Shown: piece by piece, positions 9,501 through 20,100 of the stretch
How the letters are laid out: each line of letters starts with the position of its first letter
Numbering within the stretch: position 1 is the first letter of the stretch
Source of the DNA: Meandrina meandrites
Lineage: Eukaryota > Cnidaria > Anthozoa > Scleractinia > Meandrinidae
DNA length: 64,000 nucleotides
Direction of reading: 5' to 3'
NCBI GenBank assembly: GCA_963693305.1
Contig: OY855904.1
Coordinates: 42,833,804-42,897,803 of the forward strand
Translations under genes and position numbers: made by a program
Notes under the pieces: generated by a model
Databases searched by the model: none
What the model was told of the DNA's origin: nothing
Seen by the model: the letters and a program-made list of their open reading frames with translations, nothing else

Positions 9501-12477
9501 TTTCTCTACTGAGTCTAATGGGATTTTAGGAATTCTGAGTGATTTTTACGGGGTATCAGAAATTTTGTAAGTCTTATGTGCGTTCTGAAACACTTAACAT
9601 GTGTCTTCAGAAATTCTGAAAGCCTTATGTGCGTTCAGAAATTCTGAAAGACTTATGTAGCTTCAGAAATTCTGAAAGTCTGATGCATGCGGCTTCAGAA
9701 ATTCTGAAAGTAGTTTTTTTGCATTCAGAATTTCTGAAAGACTTATGCAGCTTCAGAAATTCTCTAAGTAGTTGTGTGCATTCGGAATTTCTGAAAGACT
9801 TATGCAGCTTCAGAAATTCTGAAAGTAGTTTTTTTGCATTCAGAATTTCTGAAAGACTTATGCGGCTTCAGAAATTCTGAAAGTAGTTATATGTGCATTC
9901 AGAATTTCTGAAAGACTTATGTGGCTTCAGAAATTCTGAAAGTAGTTATATGTGCATTCAGAATTTCTGAAAGTCTTATGCGGCTTCAGAAATTCTGAAA
10001 GTGTTATGTGCATTCAGAATTTCTGAAAGACTTATGCGGCTTCAGAAATTCTGAAAGTGTTATGTGCATTCAGAATTTCTGAAAGACTTATGCGGCTTCA
10101 GAAATTCTGAAAGTGTTATGTGCATTCAGAATTTCTGAAAGACTTATGTGGCTTCAGAAATTCTGAACTAGTAGTTATGTGCATTCAGAATTTCTGAAAA
10201 ACTTATGCGGCTTCAGAAATTCTGAAAGTACTTATGCGGCTTCAGAAATTCTGAAAGTGTTATGTGGATTCAGAAGTTCTGAATGTTTGAGTGGAGATTA
10301 GAAAGTCATGATGGGTTTCAGAAATTCTGAAAGACTAAATGAGTTTCAGAAATTCTGAATGTTTACTATAAGGGAACAAAATCTGAATGCCAATTTTTGA
10401 GAAATCAAACCATCTTTTTTTTTCCCTTGTGAGTGAATCAGAAATTCAAATTCAAGGAAAGTATTCTCCTCTGAAGATTTTTTTAATTCCGAGCAAAGAT
10501 ACCTTTCTTTCTTGGCAATTAAGGAAATATTTTTCGATTCAGGACAAACAATGAAAATGATACATGGAAATGAGTGTTAATTTTGTTTCTCCGTGAAAAC
10601 GATCCAGTTCATTATCAGCCATCTTTTTAACCTTTTCATAACAAACTATAGATACTGCAACAAACAAAAACCCCTTTTCGGTCCATGTTGACAGTTCACC
10701 CGTAAAAATCAGTCAATTTCAGAGTAAACTTTTATTTCTCTCCAAATTTATGGAAATTGGAACGCCACATTTTAGTTTGGAACGCGTTACAGTTTGACAG
10801 AGAGAATTAGGCGTAAATCAATTGGTTAAAATCTAAATGTGAATAACGAGAGTGGAGTAGATGCAAAGGAGTTTTAAGGGTATAGAATTGCCCGATAATC
10901 GAAACAACAATTAACCTTAGTCGTGGTGAACAAGGATGAATTTATTTTTTACCTATAAGTGATTTTTGTGAGTCACGTATTGTTAATACATTTACCACTG
11001 CTTCTGCCTTTCGCGAGAGTTTATTGGTTTCCATTTACTCCTTTTCCTTCAGTTTATATCCAAGGAACACGCCAGACTATCAATAATTTTCAAACTGTTC
11101 TATTACAGAAAGAACAAGTTGAAACTTTACGTTTTCTACGAAGACTTCGATGAAGAGATCATTACTGAAAAGCGTTCCTATGAGGTTAGCCGGCAAACTA
11201 TTTAAAAACCAAGGCGCTGCAAATCGTACTTGTGCATGTCCCTGCGACATGTCCCTGCTATATAGCAGGGACATGTAGCAGGGACATGCAGCAAGGAATT
11301 AGCAAGGACATGTAGCAGGGGCATGTAGCAGGGGCATCTAGCCTGGACATTTAGCAGGGATATGTAGCAGGGGGATGTAGCAGGGACATGCAGCAGGGAC
11401 ATGTAGCAGGGACAGGGAGCAGGGGCATGTAGCAAGGACATTTAGCAGGGACATGTAGCAGGGGCATGTAGCAGGGACATGCAGCAGGGACATGCAGCAG
11501 GGACATCCAGCAGGGACATGAAGTAGAGATAAAATTACAGCATGTACACACAAGAAGATAGAACTGGGCCATTTCTGCAGTGACACGTCCTCTGAAACTT
11601 ATCAGCACACACGAGGGAAAGTCACAGCAACATGTATTGTCCCTGCGACATTATCTTTTAAAATTGTGTTTGGACATGCTGTGAAATAGTTCCTGCCACA
11701 TGTCAGGACATAACATGAATTCTAAGAAGACATCGAAACCGGCTTAAAGCACGATTTAACTTAAGCTTTGCCTTTAAAATGGAAAAAGAAATCAATTCCA
11801 AACATTCAGGTCTTTGAAGATGCATCTTACGCTTGAATATTTGTTTTAATACAGCGAAATTCAAACTACGTCTATCAGTATGAGTGAGAAATCTAATGCA
11901 TTTATCTTTATTTCGGTTAGTTTTTCATATCATGTTGCATAGCTTTATGAGCAATAACTGATCTTCTGTGGTCACTAACTATTTCCCTAAAGTATTATTT
12001 TCTTTTCTGTCGTTCCCTTTGTGCGGTCGAAATAACAAGCGGTCGATGATAACATTTAACATTTAAGTACATGCTTCCAAACTGGGTGTTATCTTTAAAA
12101 ATTTATCTGGGAGCAATTTGGTATGACTGACTTGGCACCATAGTTTGACACGTACCTTTTTCTCCAAAAGTTTTAATGTTCCTGTTTTTAAGGGGGTCAT
12201 GCTGTGTTTACTTGCAGAGGGTAACACTGAATTCTCCCTGGCGAGGGGGGTCCCTGGTTTTGATAATAGTACCAGCATTTTGAAGTTTACGTTAATTAGC
12301 TTTTTATTTTCATAGTTCGCAGATTTCCTGTCAGACTTTGGAGGTCAGTTGGGTCTGTGGATTGGATTCTCTGTACTGACACTGGGCGAGTTCTTAGAGT
12401 TTGTAATGCAACTATGCCACTTTGCAGTCACCAAATTCACACAAAGGAATCAAGTTATTATGGCTACTCCAAACTGA
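538..12477 (+). CDS. DEG/ENaC sodium channel subunit, 3' part (gene C)
   Basis: Last exons of an amiloride-sensitive/ASIC-like channel whose 5' exons lie before the window. Exon 538-595 (after tttcag, before gtatgg) reads RSVGFKKSNSFAAWPSEMSK, matching exon 9 of genes A and B. Exon 11053-11184 (or 11109-11184) carries RKNKLKLYVFYEDFDEEI...KRSYE, matching exon 11. Exon 12316-12477 encodes the pre-TM2 segment and TM2 (FLSDFGGQLGLWIGFSVLT) and ends TGA after MATPN. A separate exon 10 was not found. Reading continuously from the acceptor at 11052 gives an in-frame 44-codon exon that could be a fusion of exons 10 and 11 (47 codons in A and B), but its first 18 residues do not resemble theirs. All joins are in phase with no stop, so the 3' part may be functional. 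The residue at the degenerin position is Asp and the filter is GFS. The first intron is 10.4 kb and contains a large transposon. Confidence 0.8.
1602..1636 (+). repeat. Left terminal inverted repeat of the 9.2-kb element
   Basis: It begins AACGCGTTCCAAACTAAAAT and is the reverse complement of 10754-10788 except for one base (CATTCC here, CGTTCC in the partner). The outermost bases of the end form the palindrome GAACGCGTTC. Confidence 0.75.
1885..2389. repeat. Left subterminal palindrome array
   Basis: Thirteen copies of TTCAGAAATTCTGA, alternately followed by AATCC(C) and CTCCCCCAAAGACC, so the higher-order unit is about 75-80 bp and contains two palindromes. Each palindrome has 7-bp arms around a single central A. 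The array starts about 250 bp inside the left terminal repeat. No reading frame of interest. Confidence 0.9.
2676..2737. mobile_element. Perfect 29-bp-arm hairpin resembling two element ends head to head
   Basis: Arms 2676-2704 and 2709-2737 are perfectly complementary around a 4-base loop. The centre, CATTTTAGTTTGGAACGC followed by TTTCCAAACTAAAATG, closely matches the terminal repeat at 10754-10788 abutting that at 1602-1636. It is either a tiny MITE related to the large element or a remnant of joined ends. Confidence 0.7.
2936..3293. repeat. Tandem array of TGCAGAATTTCTGCA palindromes
   Basis: About eight copies of a palindrome with core CAGAATTTCTG, several extended to GATGCAGAATTTCTGCATC. 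They are separated by ttgaacaa or by a spacer of about 50 bases containing caataaacaattaagctgaa. The core matches the subterminal arrays of the same element but the flanking arms differ (TG/CA instead of TT/AA). Confidence 0.85.
3333..3434. mobile_element. Short MITE, 11-bp direct repeat flanks
   Basis: A 102-bp imperfect hairpin beginning AGTCTCCTTCGCAGC and ending in the reverse complement (GCTGTGAAGGAGACT), with a second paired block CGTCACGCAACG/CGTTGCGTGACG. It is flanked by direct copies of ACATGTACACT (3322-3332 and 3435-3445). A target duplication of 9-11 bp is typical of Mutator-like elements. It inserted into the large element and so postdates it. Confidence 0.75.
3446..6516. other. 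Interior of the 9.2-kb element upstream of the nested gene
   Basis: Mostly unremarkable AT-rich sequence. Clusters of GGAATTCCTAGGAATTC-like palindromes lie at about 4548-4670 and 6225-6365. A richer segment at about 5640-5760 has an E-box (CACGTG), an inverted CCAAT box (GATTGGTT) and AAAATGGCG, so it could be the promoter of the nested gene. A weak first-exon candidate starts at ATG 5825 (MVRMKRISLLSL...) and ends at the donor at 5934, but its phase does not join directly to the exon at 6517. A minus-strand open frame of 162 codons (5737-6225) shows no recognisable family. Confidence 0.35.
6517..8955 (+). pseudogene. Unrecognised multi-exon gene inside the 9.2-kb element
   Basis: Exon-like blocks are 6517 (or 6547)-6640, acidic with SSVEEISSSDRRNK; 6667 (or 6681)-6860; 7249-7539 (97 codons, with TGKPNLVKPTLDKVELEALR and W..WV.DVDKLLELPVSWDW); and 8587-8955. 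The last exon encodes GKFVAVNLSNCDKVPIIGKV, then EEVKVHYRKGSFKGKW and LPTTRKHLQEEYARLKQKD, followed by TAG. Its first half reads like a small SH3/Tudor-type beta barrel, which is inference. Blocks 2-4 join in phase. Two defects suggest decay: the only in-phase join of blocks 1 and 2 implies a 26-nt intron, and TAG at 8620-8622 interrupts the last exon if the better acceptor (ctacag, 8581-8586) is used. Using the AG of that TAG as acceptor would remove the stop and keep frame. I do not recognise the family. It may be an element-encoded protein or a captured host gene. Confidence 0.55.
7578..7736. mobile_element. Hairpin MITE in an intron of the nested gene
   Basis: Inverted arms of about 58 bases (TGTTGTGGTTTAAATTTTTC at one end, its complement ending CCACAACA at the other) around a short centre, with flanking TA. 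It lies just after the donor at 7540. Confidence 0.75.
8956..9605. other. Element interior between nested gene and right array
   Basis: AT-rich, no coding signal that I trust. The last 100 bases contain decaying copies of the array palindrome (ggaattctgag, tcagaaattttg). Confidence 0.4.
9606..10359. repeat. Right subterminal palindrome array
   Basis: More than twenty copies of TTCAGAA-W-TTCTGAA. The central base alternates between A (after gcggc) and T (after gtgcatt), giving a higher-order unit of about 50-57 bp such as cttcagaaattctgaaagtg + ttatgtgcattcagaatttc + tgaaagacttatgcgg. Degenerate copies begin near 9530. The array ends about 400 bp inside the right terminal repeat. It is partly open in one frame, but only because of the repeat. 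Confidence 0.9.
10754..10788 (-). repeat. Right terminal inverted repeat of the 9.2-kb element
   Basis: Reverse complement of 1602-1636 with one mismatch. It ends ...TTTTAGTTTGGAACGCGTT and is followed immediately by ACAG. Confidence 0.75.
11237..11522. repeat. 13-bp minisatellite in last intron of gene C
   Basis: About 22 tandem copies of ACATGTAGCAGGG with single-base variants (GGGGCATGTAGC, GGACATTTAGC). It starts about 50 bases after the donor of the exon ending at 11184. Because 13 is not a multiple of 3 and the unit lacks stops on the minus strand, all three minus frames stay open. These are not genes. Confidence 0.9.
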
Positions 12478-12597
12478 CGTAATGCCAAAACCTGGCCAAT
12501 CATGCTAGCATGCTGCAAAACGTTCTACTATTGACATGCCTTAAAGGCTTACGACGGACTCCGCCAGGACTTCGAGTAGTTATTGGAAAAAATTATG

Positions 12598-13031
12598 TAC
12601 CAAAATTGTTTACCCTTTTTTGCAAGCTCTTTTGTTACTGCTTCAAATATCTTATCAAAAGAAATCTTTTCTTGTAACACCAGACATCGAAAAGGAATTT
12701 CGAAGTTCCACTGAATTCCACTGAATCGCTTAAAAGACGTGAGCTTTTGCCTACAGCTTGTAAACTTGAATTCCATTTTCTCAGGCTCTGATGAGAAATT
12801 GTTGTACCAAAATTAATAGATATGTACGCCTTATTGAAATTTTTTGTGTTACTGCTTCAAATAGCTTATCAAAAGAAATCTTTTCTAACAGTACCAAACA
12901 TCGAAAATAACTTTCGAAGTTCCACTGAATTCCACTTAAAGACGATTTTACAAAATGGCCACACGTGAGATTTTGCCTATAGCTTGTGAACTTTGAAATT
13001 CATTTTCTCAGACTCTGATAAGGAATTGTTG
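12598..13031. repeat. Head-to-tail duplication of about 210 bp
   Basis: Copy 1 (12598-12804) and copy 2 (12805-13031) both start TACCAAAATT, share gttactgcttcaaat and cttatcaaaagaaatctttt, and end gaattgttg or gaaattgttg. It lies in the 3' flank of gene C, about 120 bp after its stop codon. There is no coding potential. Confidence 0.85.
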
Positions 13032-13429
13032 TTGGTGTTATCACGGTAATTATTTGCATATTTACTTTTTATTTAGGGTAGAAAATAACGCAATAGGATT
13101 TAAATTATTCTGGCACTCGATTTTTACTCGACTTCCTGGTGGATTCCTTCTTAATCCTTTAAAACCCAATCGCACATATTTTTGCAGGAAACACCAGCAG
13201 TGGTTTAAAAGCGTACAGCTTTCACATATCTTTGCACATGATGGTAACGATCCCTTGTTATGGCAAAGTGATAATTTTCATAGCTTAAAAAGCCAACTAA
13301 CTGACTACAGCTCTTCATTTGCGTTGCATATGGTTGTTTGTTCTTGCGGTAAATCCGAAAATGCCCGTTATGTACTTCCTAGGACGAGGACAAAAAGCAC
13401 ACATCTTTGACTCAACTTTTTTAAAGCCT

Positions 13430-14165
13430 GGTCACACGGTAAAATGGGCGAATTTCTGCGTGCATTGTCGCGGAAGTAGTTCTGCTTCTGTCACAATGCG
13501 TGCAACAGTTTTAAGGCGCCCACTTTCTGCAACATTGCGAAACACTACTATCAGGCATTTTCTGGCTTTCTGGATATCGGTTCCGTAGCCGAACTCCAAC
13601 ACAAAACACGTCGATCGTGTTATGTTTCTCTCGTCTGAGAGAAAACGCGCCAAACAGCTGCAGTGTATTCTTCTTGGATACTTGATCCGACTACTACTAG
13701 TCGCCATTTTTGAAACATAATCAGAACTTTCTAGTCACGTCAGCAGTGTTGCGTGAAAATGTTGCAGCGTATGTCCACGTTGTCTTAATCAAACAATCAA
13801 TCAATCAATCAATATATTTACGTCACAACGCGGATGGGGTTGCCCTACATATCCGAGCCAGAGGCTCATGTAAAAAGCGCATGACAACAATAAGTTTAAA
13901 ATTAAATACCAAGAAAAGACGAGCTATCTTAGAATGTCGTGCGCTTTTCTTTGTTGCACCGTGTTAAATAATACGGCCAACATTTTCTTGCAGCTTGTCG
14001 CGCAACAGTGTTGCATTGCCCGCTCAAAATTGATAGTGCGCGTATTACCACACGTGCCATAAGTTGCGGTATCAATATGCCACACAGTATGCCGTGTTAG
14101 GCGCAACATTTTTCAGCAAGTTGCATGAAAGGCAGTGTTAGTCGCGCGACAAGTCGGAAGGAAAT
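13430..14165. mobile_element. Probable transposon or LINE remnant with (TCAA)n tract
   Basis: The segment 13430-13720 (starting gtcacacggtaaaatgggcg) and the segment 13970-14165 both have scattered tgcaacattgcg-like words. Between them is (AATC)n at 13794-13815 followed by atatttacgtcacaacgcgg, which resembles a LINE 3' tail in reverse orientation. Boundaries are uncertain. Confidence 0.35.
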
Positions 14166-17100
14166 GTAGCTGGCTTTAAATTGCATTGTAGATTCTCTAA
14201 ACATGATGTACACAAATTAGAAAAATTCACAACGGATTCCAGTGGAATCTAATATTCTTGACGTGATTGAAAGACGTAAAAATATAGGGGTAGAAATATT
14301 GTATGTACATAAATAAAGGAGATACTTGTAACAGTTATATCACAGAAACTTGTTTAACGACCGTGATTTCAAAAGCACTTGGGCGTTGGCCGGTCTGTAG
14401 AAGAGGTGTTTCGAGAAAGATTATGTTATAATAACCTGCAGAAGCGTAAAAGCTAATGGTATTATGGAAGTGTTAGTTTGCTGTGAGCTATTATTGGTTA
14501 ATCAATTTTCATGGTACAAAAGGAGAAAGCTTGATTACATGTATTCGTGCTTTCAAAGGTATTGATCCATACGATATTTTGCTTCTTTGGCACATTCTTT
14601 CCACATTCATTACTGATTACAAATGTAAATATACATTAATGCTTATAGCTATATAAATTTAATAATCACGCTTTCTGATACAAATATAACTACAGCACTA
14701 TAAATTTATCGTGTTGCGTTACAGGTGTATTTAATCTGCATAATTAACACGACAGATTTTAGAGATGATCATATACATGCCTATAAAATTTACAAAATTC
14801 TGACACCATGACATTTATGACACCAGCTCTGATTATTTAATCATTTGCATGAGGCTATCTAAAAACAGTTTTGGTGTACCGTTTCATTTTGAGTTGAAAA
14901 CGTACAAATTTCTGTTTCTAAATACAACATAGGCAAAAACGCTGTTTGAAGTAAAATATACAAGCACGCCTTTGTATGCTGTGACCACTTCAGATAAGTG
15001 GACGTTTGTATCATATTATAACTACCAGCGCTAGCTAAAACATCTTATGAGCTAACTATGTTTTGCTGTACATGTAATGCATAATGTTGTATTGTATTTT
15101 CCTGAAAAATTTTCACATGATCGGATGTAAAAATATGATAAAAATTTAATATAAAAATACACATTCGGCAGTACTTTATGTATACTCTAACCTAAACTTC
15201 GGGTTTACTTAAAAACTTTGAATTCTCACAAACTTTTGTTGTGTGTGTATGTATGTTGCATTAGGCTGTGTTAACACGCCCTTCATTTTTTTCTTTTTAT
15301 TAAGTATAACATAACGCATGAAGATTCCTGAAAGTAGAAGGCATCAGCATGCCTTTTAAAGGTACACCTTAGTGACCAGCTTGAACTTTTCAATGACATT
15401 AAAGTTTCCACTGCTGGAAATTTTGATGCATTAAGCTAATAAAGTTAAGTGCAATGTGCCGTGTTGCCTTGTGTTATACATGTGGAAACTCCAAATATCT
15501 TAGTACATATGATGAAAGTTCAATCATTTTAAATATTAACATGGACCCAGCATGCAGGAATTTTCTTTCATTTTAATTTTTTCTTTGAACTGTCAAAATA
15601 TGGAAGGAATCTGCCAAGCCCAATCCGTGACGTCTCCCTGCTTTTCTGAAAAATTAATCATGTTAACTAAACAGTCTAAAGAGCGAAGCTACCCTTTTCG
15701 TCAATGTTATCGTCGAGCAAGGACGTGATAAACAATAATTTACTGTATTAATTAGCATGTGAAATAAAAAAAGATTTCACAAATCGTGTGTGTTACATTG
15801 GGAGATGACAGTTTCCCCGTTTTGTTTTGTTTTGTTTGTTTTCTTTATAAAAACAGTGATTATCTTCAATTCACGAGTGTTTCGATTTTTTTCAATAATG
15901 GATAAGTTCGGCAAGACAAACATACCAGCATTACCAGTTTACCAAAACGCTTATAATTCTAATCATTTCCCAAGAATGCTTTAACGAAACGTGTTCTATC
16001 ATTTGCCGGTGTTCTAATCAGTTGAGGAGGTAAGTGGATATAAAAAATTAAGGTTGTTTCTATAGTGCGAAATTTAATTTAATTCTCCAAAGGGTATATT
16101 TCTGATTATAAAGTTCCTGCTAAATTAATTCAACAGGACTACCAATTAGCTTACTCAAATAATTCGATAAAACAAACTGTGCCGCCATCAAAGGATAAAT
16201 GGATTAGACGTGGCTTGATTCCAATACCAGCTATTAATATCTCTACAGCCACGAAACTATTGAATTCAAGTTGCAGTTCTTGTATGTAAACTTTAAAAAA
16301 TGCCTTCGGTATGACTCCAACTATTGTATATTTTTCTAAGGTCGGTAAAAGTCAACGGATCTTTACATGATTATTTTATTATATCGTTTTTAAAGTGAAA
16401 ATAGTTGAAATGGCTGTGGTAACAATGAGGCGAAAATAAATGGCAAGAGCGTTTATTCTTAAGATTTCGCTTTCATTGATACTTATGGTATCTCATAATT
16501 TATTTAAGGTCGGCAAAATGTCTTTAAAAAATGTTGGTATAACACAATGAGGTATCAATATCTTAATCAAAAATTTCCCGCTGTGTTGCACTCTAAAAGA
16601 TTGATAATGTCAATATTATCACAATTGCTCTCGATTATCATTGACAAAGGTGGTGATGACTCATGCAATACTCTATTCATTTTATAAAATGCGAACTCCT
16701 TGCAAACCTCCGAGGAAAAATTGCAGTTTAAGGTAAGCGAAGTTTTACTGTACAAATTTATTCGTAGATCCTTGTTCCTTTTTTCAGTTTTTCTAATTGA
16801 TCAGGTAAACATAAAACGTTTTAATGTGACGGTAGATTTTCTTCTCAAATTGGCATGCTCGTTTGCGATGACAATGTTATAATATTACCATTTTGAATCT
16901 CTGCTGCCAAAAAGTTTCATGACACATGATAACTTTCGTTTGGGATATTTACATCGGCCTCTCGTTATATCCTCACCATAACTATTTAAACGGGCCAGAA
17001 ACTTGTACAAAGCCCCAAGAATATTTTTATCAGTCCTCTACGAATGGCAAAGCATTGTTTCCATGTGGAAACAAAGCGATGGACTTTCTACAAGTTTTGT

Positions 17101-17172
17101 TTGGAATTTTTATGGCATACTTAAATATTCTCCTTTGCAAAGCAGTTGCTAGATTAGTTTGGACCACATGCT
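14166..17172. other. Intergenic region upstream of gene A
   Basis: AT-rich, with no convincing exon, repeat array or RNA gene. The promoter and any 5' UTR exons of gene A should lie here, but I cannot place them. An open frame at 16926-17198 overlaps the first coding exon in another frame and is not supported. Confidence 0.4.
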
Positions 17173-20100
17173 ATGAAGGTTCCCATGGAAACGTCTGAAG
17201 TGAAACTCGAGGAGAAGGAGACAGGTGGATCCCAAACTACCTTCAGTTTACTCATCCGGAACTTTTGCGACTACACATCCGCGCACGGCCTGGGAAGGAT
17301 ATCAGCCGTCAAACATTGGATTAGGACAGTATTTTGGAGCTTGCTGTTTATTGGAGCTGTCACGATGCTCTGTATTCAAGTCAACACTTTGTTTCAACAA
17401 TACCAAAGTCGGCCTCTAACAACCTTAGTTTCTGTCAAAAAGGAGACGGTAAGTCTGCAAAACCAGAGCCTGGCTAGCTAAGGAAAACAACAAATCTTCA
17501 AGCTCAAATATTTTACTGTAAGGATGAAAGATTCAATTTTGAAAATGGTGATTTGAAAAACAAAAGTATCCGCATTCTTGGCTTGCAAATAACGTCATCG
17601 CCAACTTGTTGGTGGTCATCATAAATAAAATAGTTTTAATTAGCTCATTTTGTTTGTTCCACCAGCATAGCCGCCACGCCATTGTCATTTGAAACTCTCG
17701 GGATTCGTTGCAAAACTGTGTTTAGGCAATCTGATGGTCCATTACATTGGGAGATATAATTTTTAAGACAGATTCGAGCAATAAAGGCAAAACTAAATTA
17801 AAATTATACCAAAAATGCTCATAGCATGGTGATATTTTGAATAAAGTTAAGAAGAACTTTTCGAATTTTTAGCCTTCAAGCTGGCACCGCGGGAAAAAGA
17901 TTGAATTTGAAGTTATCCGTATTTTCATATAAAACGGGAGTGTCACGTCAGTTCAAAACAAAATAGCACTTGTTTTAAGCATTTTTACAAGATTTGACAT
18001 GAAATTTGTCGAGAATGCTAAAGAATCTGATCGCGGGGTCACTTAGAAAAATAAATTAAAGTGAGATATCTCAAATAGTATTCAAAATGTAACCGTGCTT
18101 TAAGTAAACTTTTAGTAATTACATTTTGCATTTGACGTGCATTTGCACACAAACTTTGAGCGGAATCCGTGTTCATTCTTTTTTCAAAGAAAGCAAAAAT
18201 CAATTAAAGTTTTTGCTAAGCAATAACCCTTCGTACTGCGGCAGAGAAAGACTGTCTTCTCATGCTTTGATAATACAACCCATTGCTAACTGTCAGTCAT
18301 TTGCTACCTAAAAATTCACATAAAGCTTTACGCTTGATGTTTTTGTATTCATTTTGCAGAGTCTGGATTTTCCAGCGGTAACTTTCTGCAACTTCAATGC
18401 CCTTAAGAACTTCTCAATTCAAGGAAACGAGAACAGTAATTTAAAGGGCATCGTCACAGATTTACACAATCTGAGTAAGAGAATTTTAATTTTGGATCTT
18501 TCGTTCTATTTAAAGCCAAATTTATATGTAATATAAATTAAAGTTAATGTGACAACCATGAAAGGGAGATCAGATAACCTGTACCAGTTCTTTGCTCCAA
18601 TAAACAGATCTGTCACGCAATACACTGGCAAGACTAACACTATTGCATTACATTCAAAGGTAAAAATTTACTTCTCGTACCGGCGTTACGTGCTATTCCG
18701 GACCGGTCAATCACATATCCGCTTTTCTTTACGTCAAACAAGACCATGCGGTCTTATCTACACATCAGTAGTTTCACATCAAATTTTCCGTGATCTCTCA
18801 AAATGGTTGTCACAAAAATTCCCACCCTCCCAAAACCTTTTTTTGATTTTTTTTTTAAACATAGTATATGTACTTGTAGACTTTTAAAGAAAATTAGCAA
18901 CATTTAGGTTGTAATCCTACACACAGTTGCACTGCTATGTAACGGGTTTCTCATTTCATGGGTTGGGAACATTAACGGCCGGTCAAATGGTCGAGGATAA
19001 CGTTTTAATTAAACTCGTATTCCAATCATTAATGTTATCAGTAAACAAGAATCATCACCTTTCTCGCTACACTATTTAAAGATCGCCAAAATTTACTCTT
19101 ACAAGAGCTACCTATACGTAATCACACAGAAGCAGTCCAATTTTCCCCATTTTCACAGATGAATCAGACTGGGAGGAATCGCAGATTAATTCCACATCCG
19201 AACCGCGGTCTGAAAGATCTTCAAGCACCAACTATACGAGCGAAATCCGGCACGACGACAGTTATGAGGATCCTGGCACACTTGAATCCAGATTTCTACA
19301 AGGCGAGAAAATGGCAGCGTATTTAGCAAGAGAAGATGTAAGGGTTCTCACTTTGCTAGGCCATCAATTCGATGAAATGGTGTTGTCGTGTACTTACAGG
19401 GGAATGTCGTGTAGGTATGTAATGGAATTTTTTTTTTCATGAACGCCAACTAACAATAAGTTCCTGATTTGAACATTTTATAAGATGTTTAGTTAAATGA
19501 AAAACACTTCAGACCTGTAATATATAGATTTAGGCTGGCCTAAAAGCGGAGCTCCCATTTATCATTAGCAAATAAGTAGCCACACTATTTCTAAGCTTAT
19601 ACAGTGGTACAAAATAAATTAGTTTTTAATCGCTCATGGTTAAACTTTTAAGTATAAAATATCTTACATGTAAAAACCTCTCATGGTTTTGTTGACGAAA
19701 GCGATGTCAACATATTTCGAGGTAAACCGAAATTGACGAGTGCACTCTATTGGGTTCCTCACGTACGCACGTAGGAGCACAACAGATATCTTTGTAGAAC
19801 TTTTTACAACGTTTACTGTACACTAATTAATACACTTTTAGGAGTTATTCAATGTAAAAAGGACCTTGATCTTGTTTTGATTTAATACAAAACAGTAAGG
19901 GCAAAAAATCAACTCAAGGCAAAAAAAAAGTACAGAAAAACAAAGTAAATCGCTGCTAAACACAGTAAACCAAATAAACTCACACCACGGCAAACTGAGA
20001 AAATCACTGCGGCAAACTCTGCAAATTGATGGTGCCGGTTTTGCAAGTCAGATTTTGTGTAAGAATTGTGACAGTTTGTGATTTGGGAAGTAGTGCACGC

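Larger units (their letters stand above)
1602..10788. mobile_element. Candidate 9.2-kb DNA transposon with subterminal palindrome arrays
   Basis: The stretch is bounded by inverted repeats at 1602-1636 and 10754-10788 that differ at one base by eye. Weaker similarity continues about nine bases inward. Both ends are flanked outside by ACAG (1598-1601 and 10789-10792), a possible 4-bp target duplication. Near each end is a tandem array of the same palindrome, TTCAGAAATTCTGA(A): 1885-2389 on the left and 9606-10359 on the right. The middle carries a multi-exon gene (about 6517-8955) and younger nested MITEs. The whole unit lies within one intron of gene C, where the equivalent introns of genes A and B are about 0.8 kb and 0.2 kb. 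The superfamily is not recognised. No DDE transposase could be identified, so this may be a non-autonomous or decayed copy. That it is a single transposition unit is inference. Confidence 0.6.

Noticed and set aside
9629..9880. 83-codon frame with repeated FRNSES and SEFLKDLCS phrases.
   Set aside because: Translation of the right palindrome array.
1885..10359. CRISPR array or heat-shock-element interpretation of the palindrome arrays.
   Set aside because: The spacers are themselves repeated and the setting is metazoan; in the palindrome GAA and TTC are separated by one base, not the two required for a heat-shock element.
11202..11608. Overlapping minus-strand frames rich in Cys, Pro and His.
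   Set aside because: They come from a 13-bp minisatellite open in all three minus frames; no start context or conservation.
18549..18887. 112-codon frame in intron 2 of gene A as an extra exon.
   Set aside because: Exons 2 (ends 18474) and 3 (starts 19159) already join in phase, gene B has no counterpart, and there is no good acceptor.
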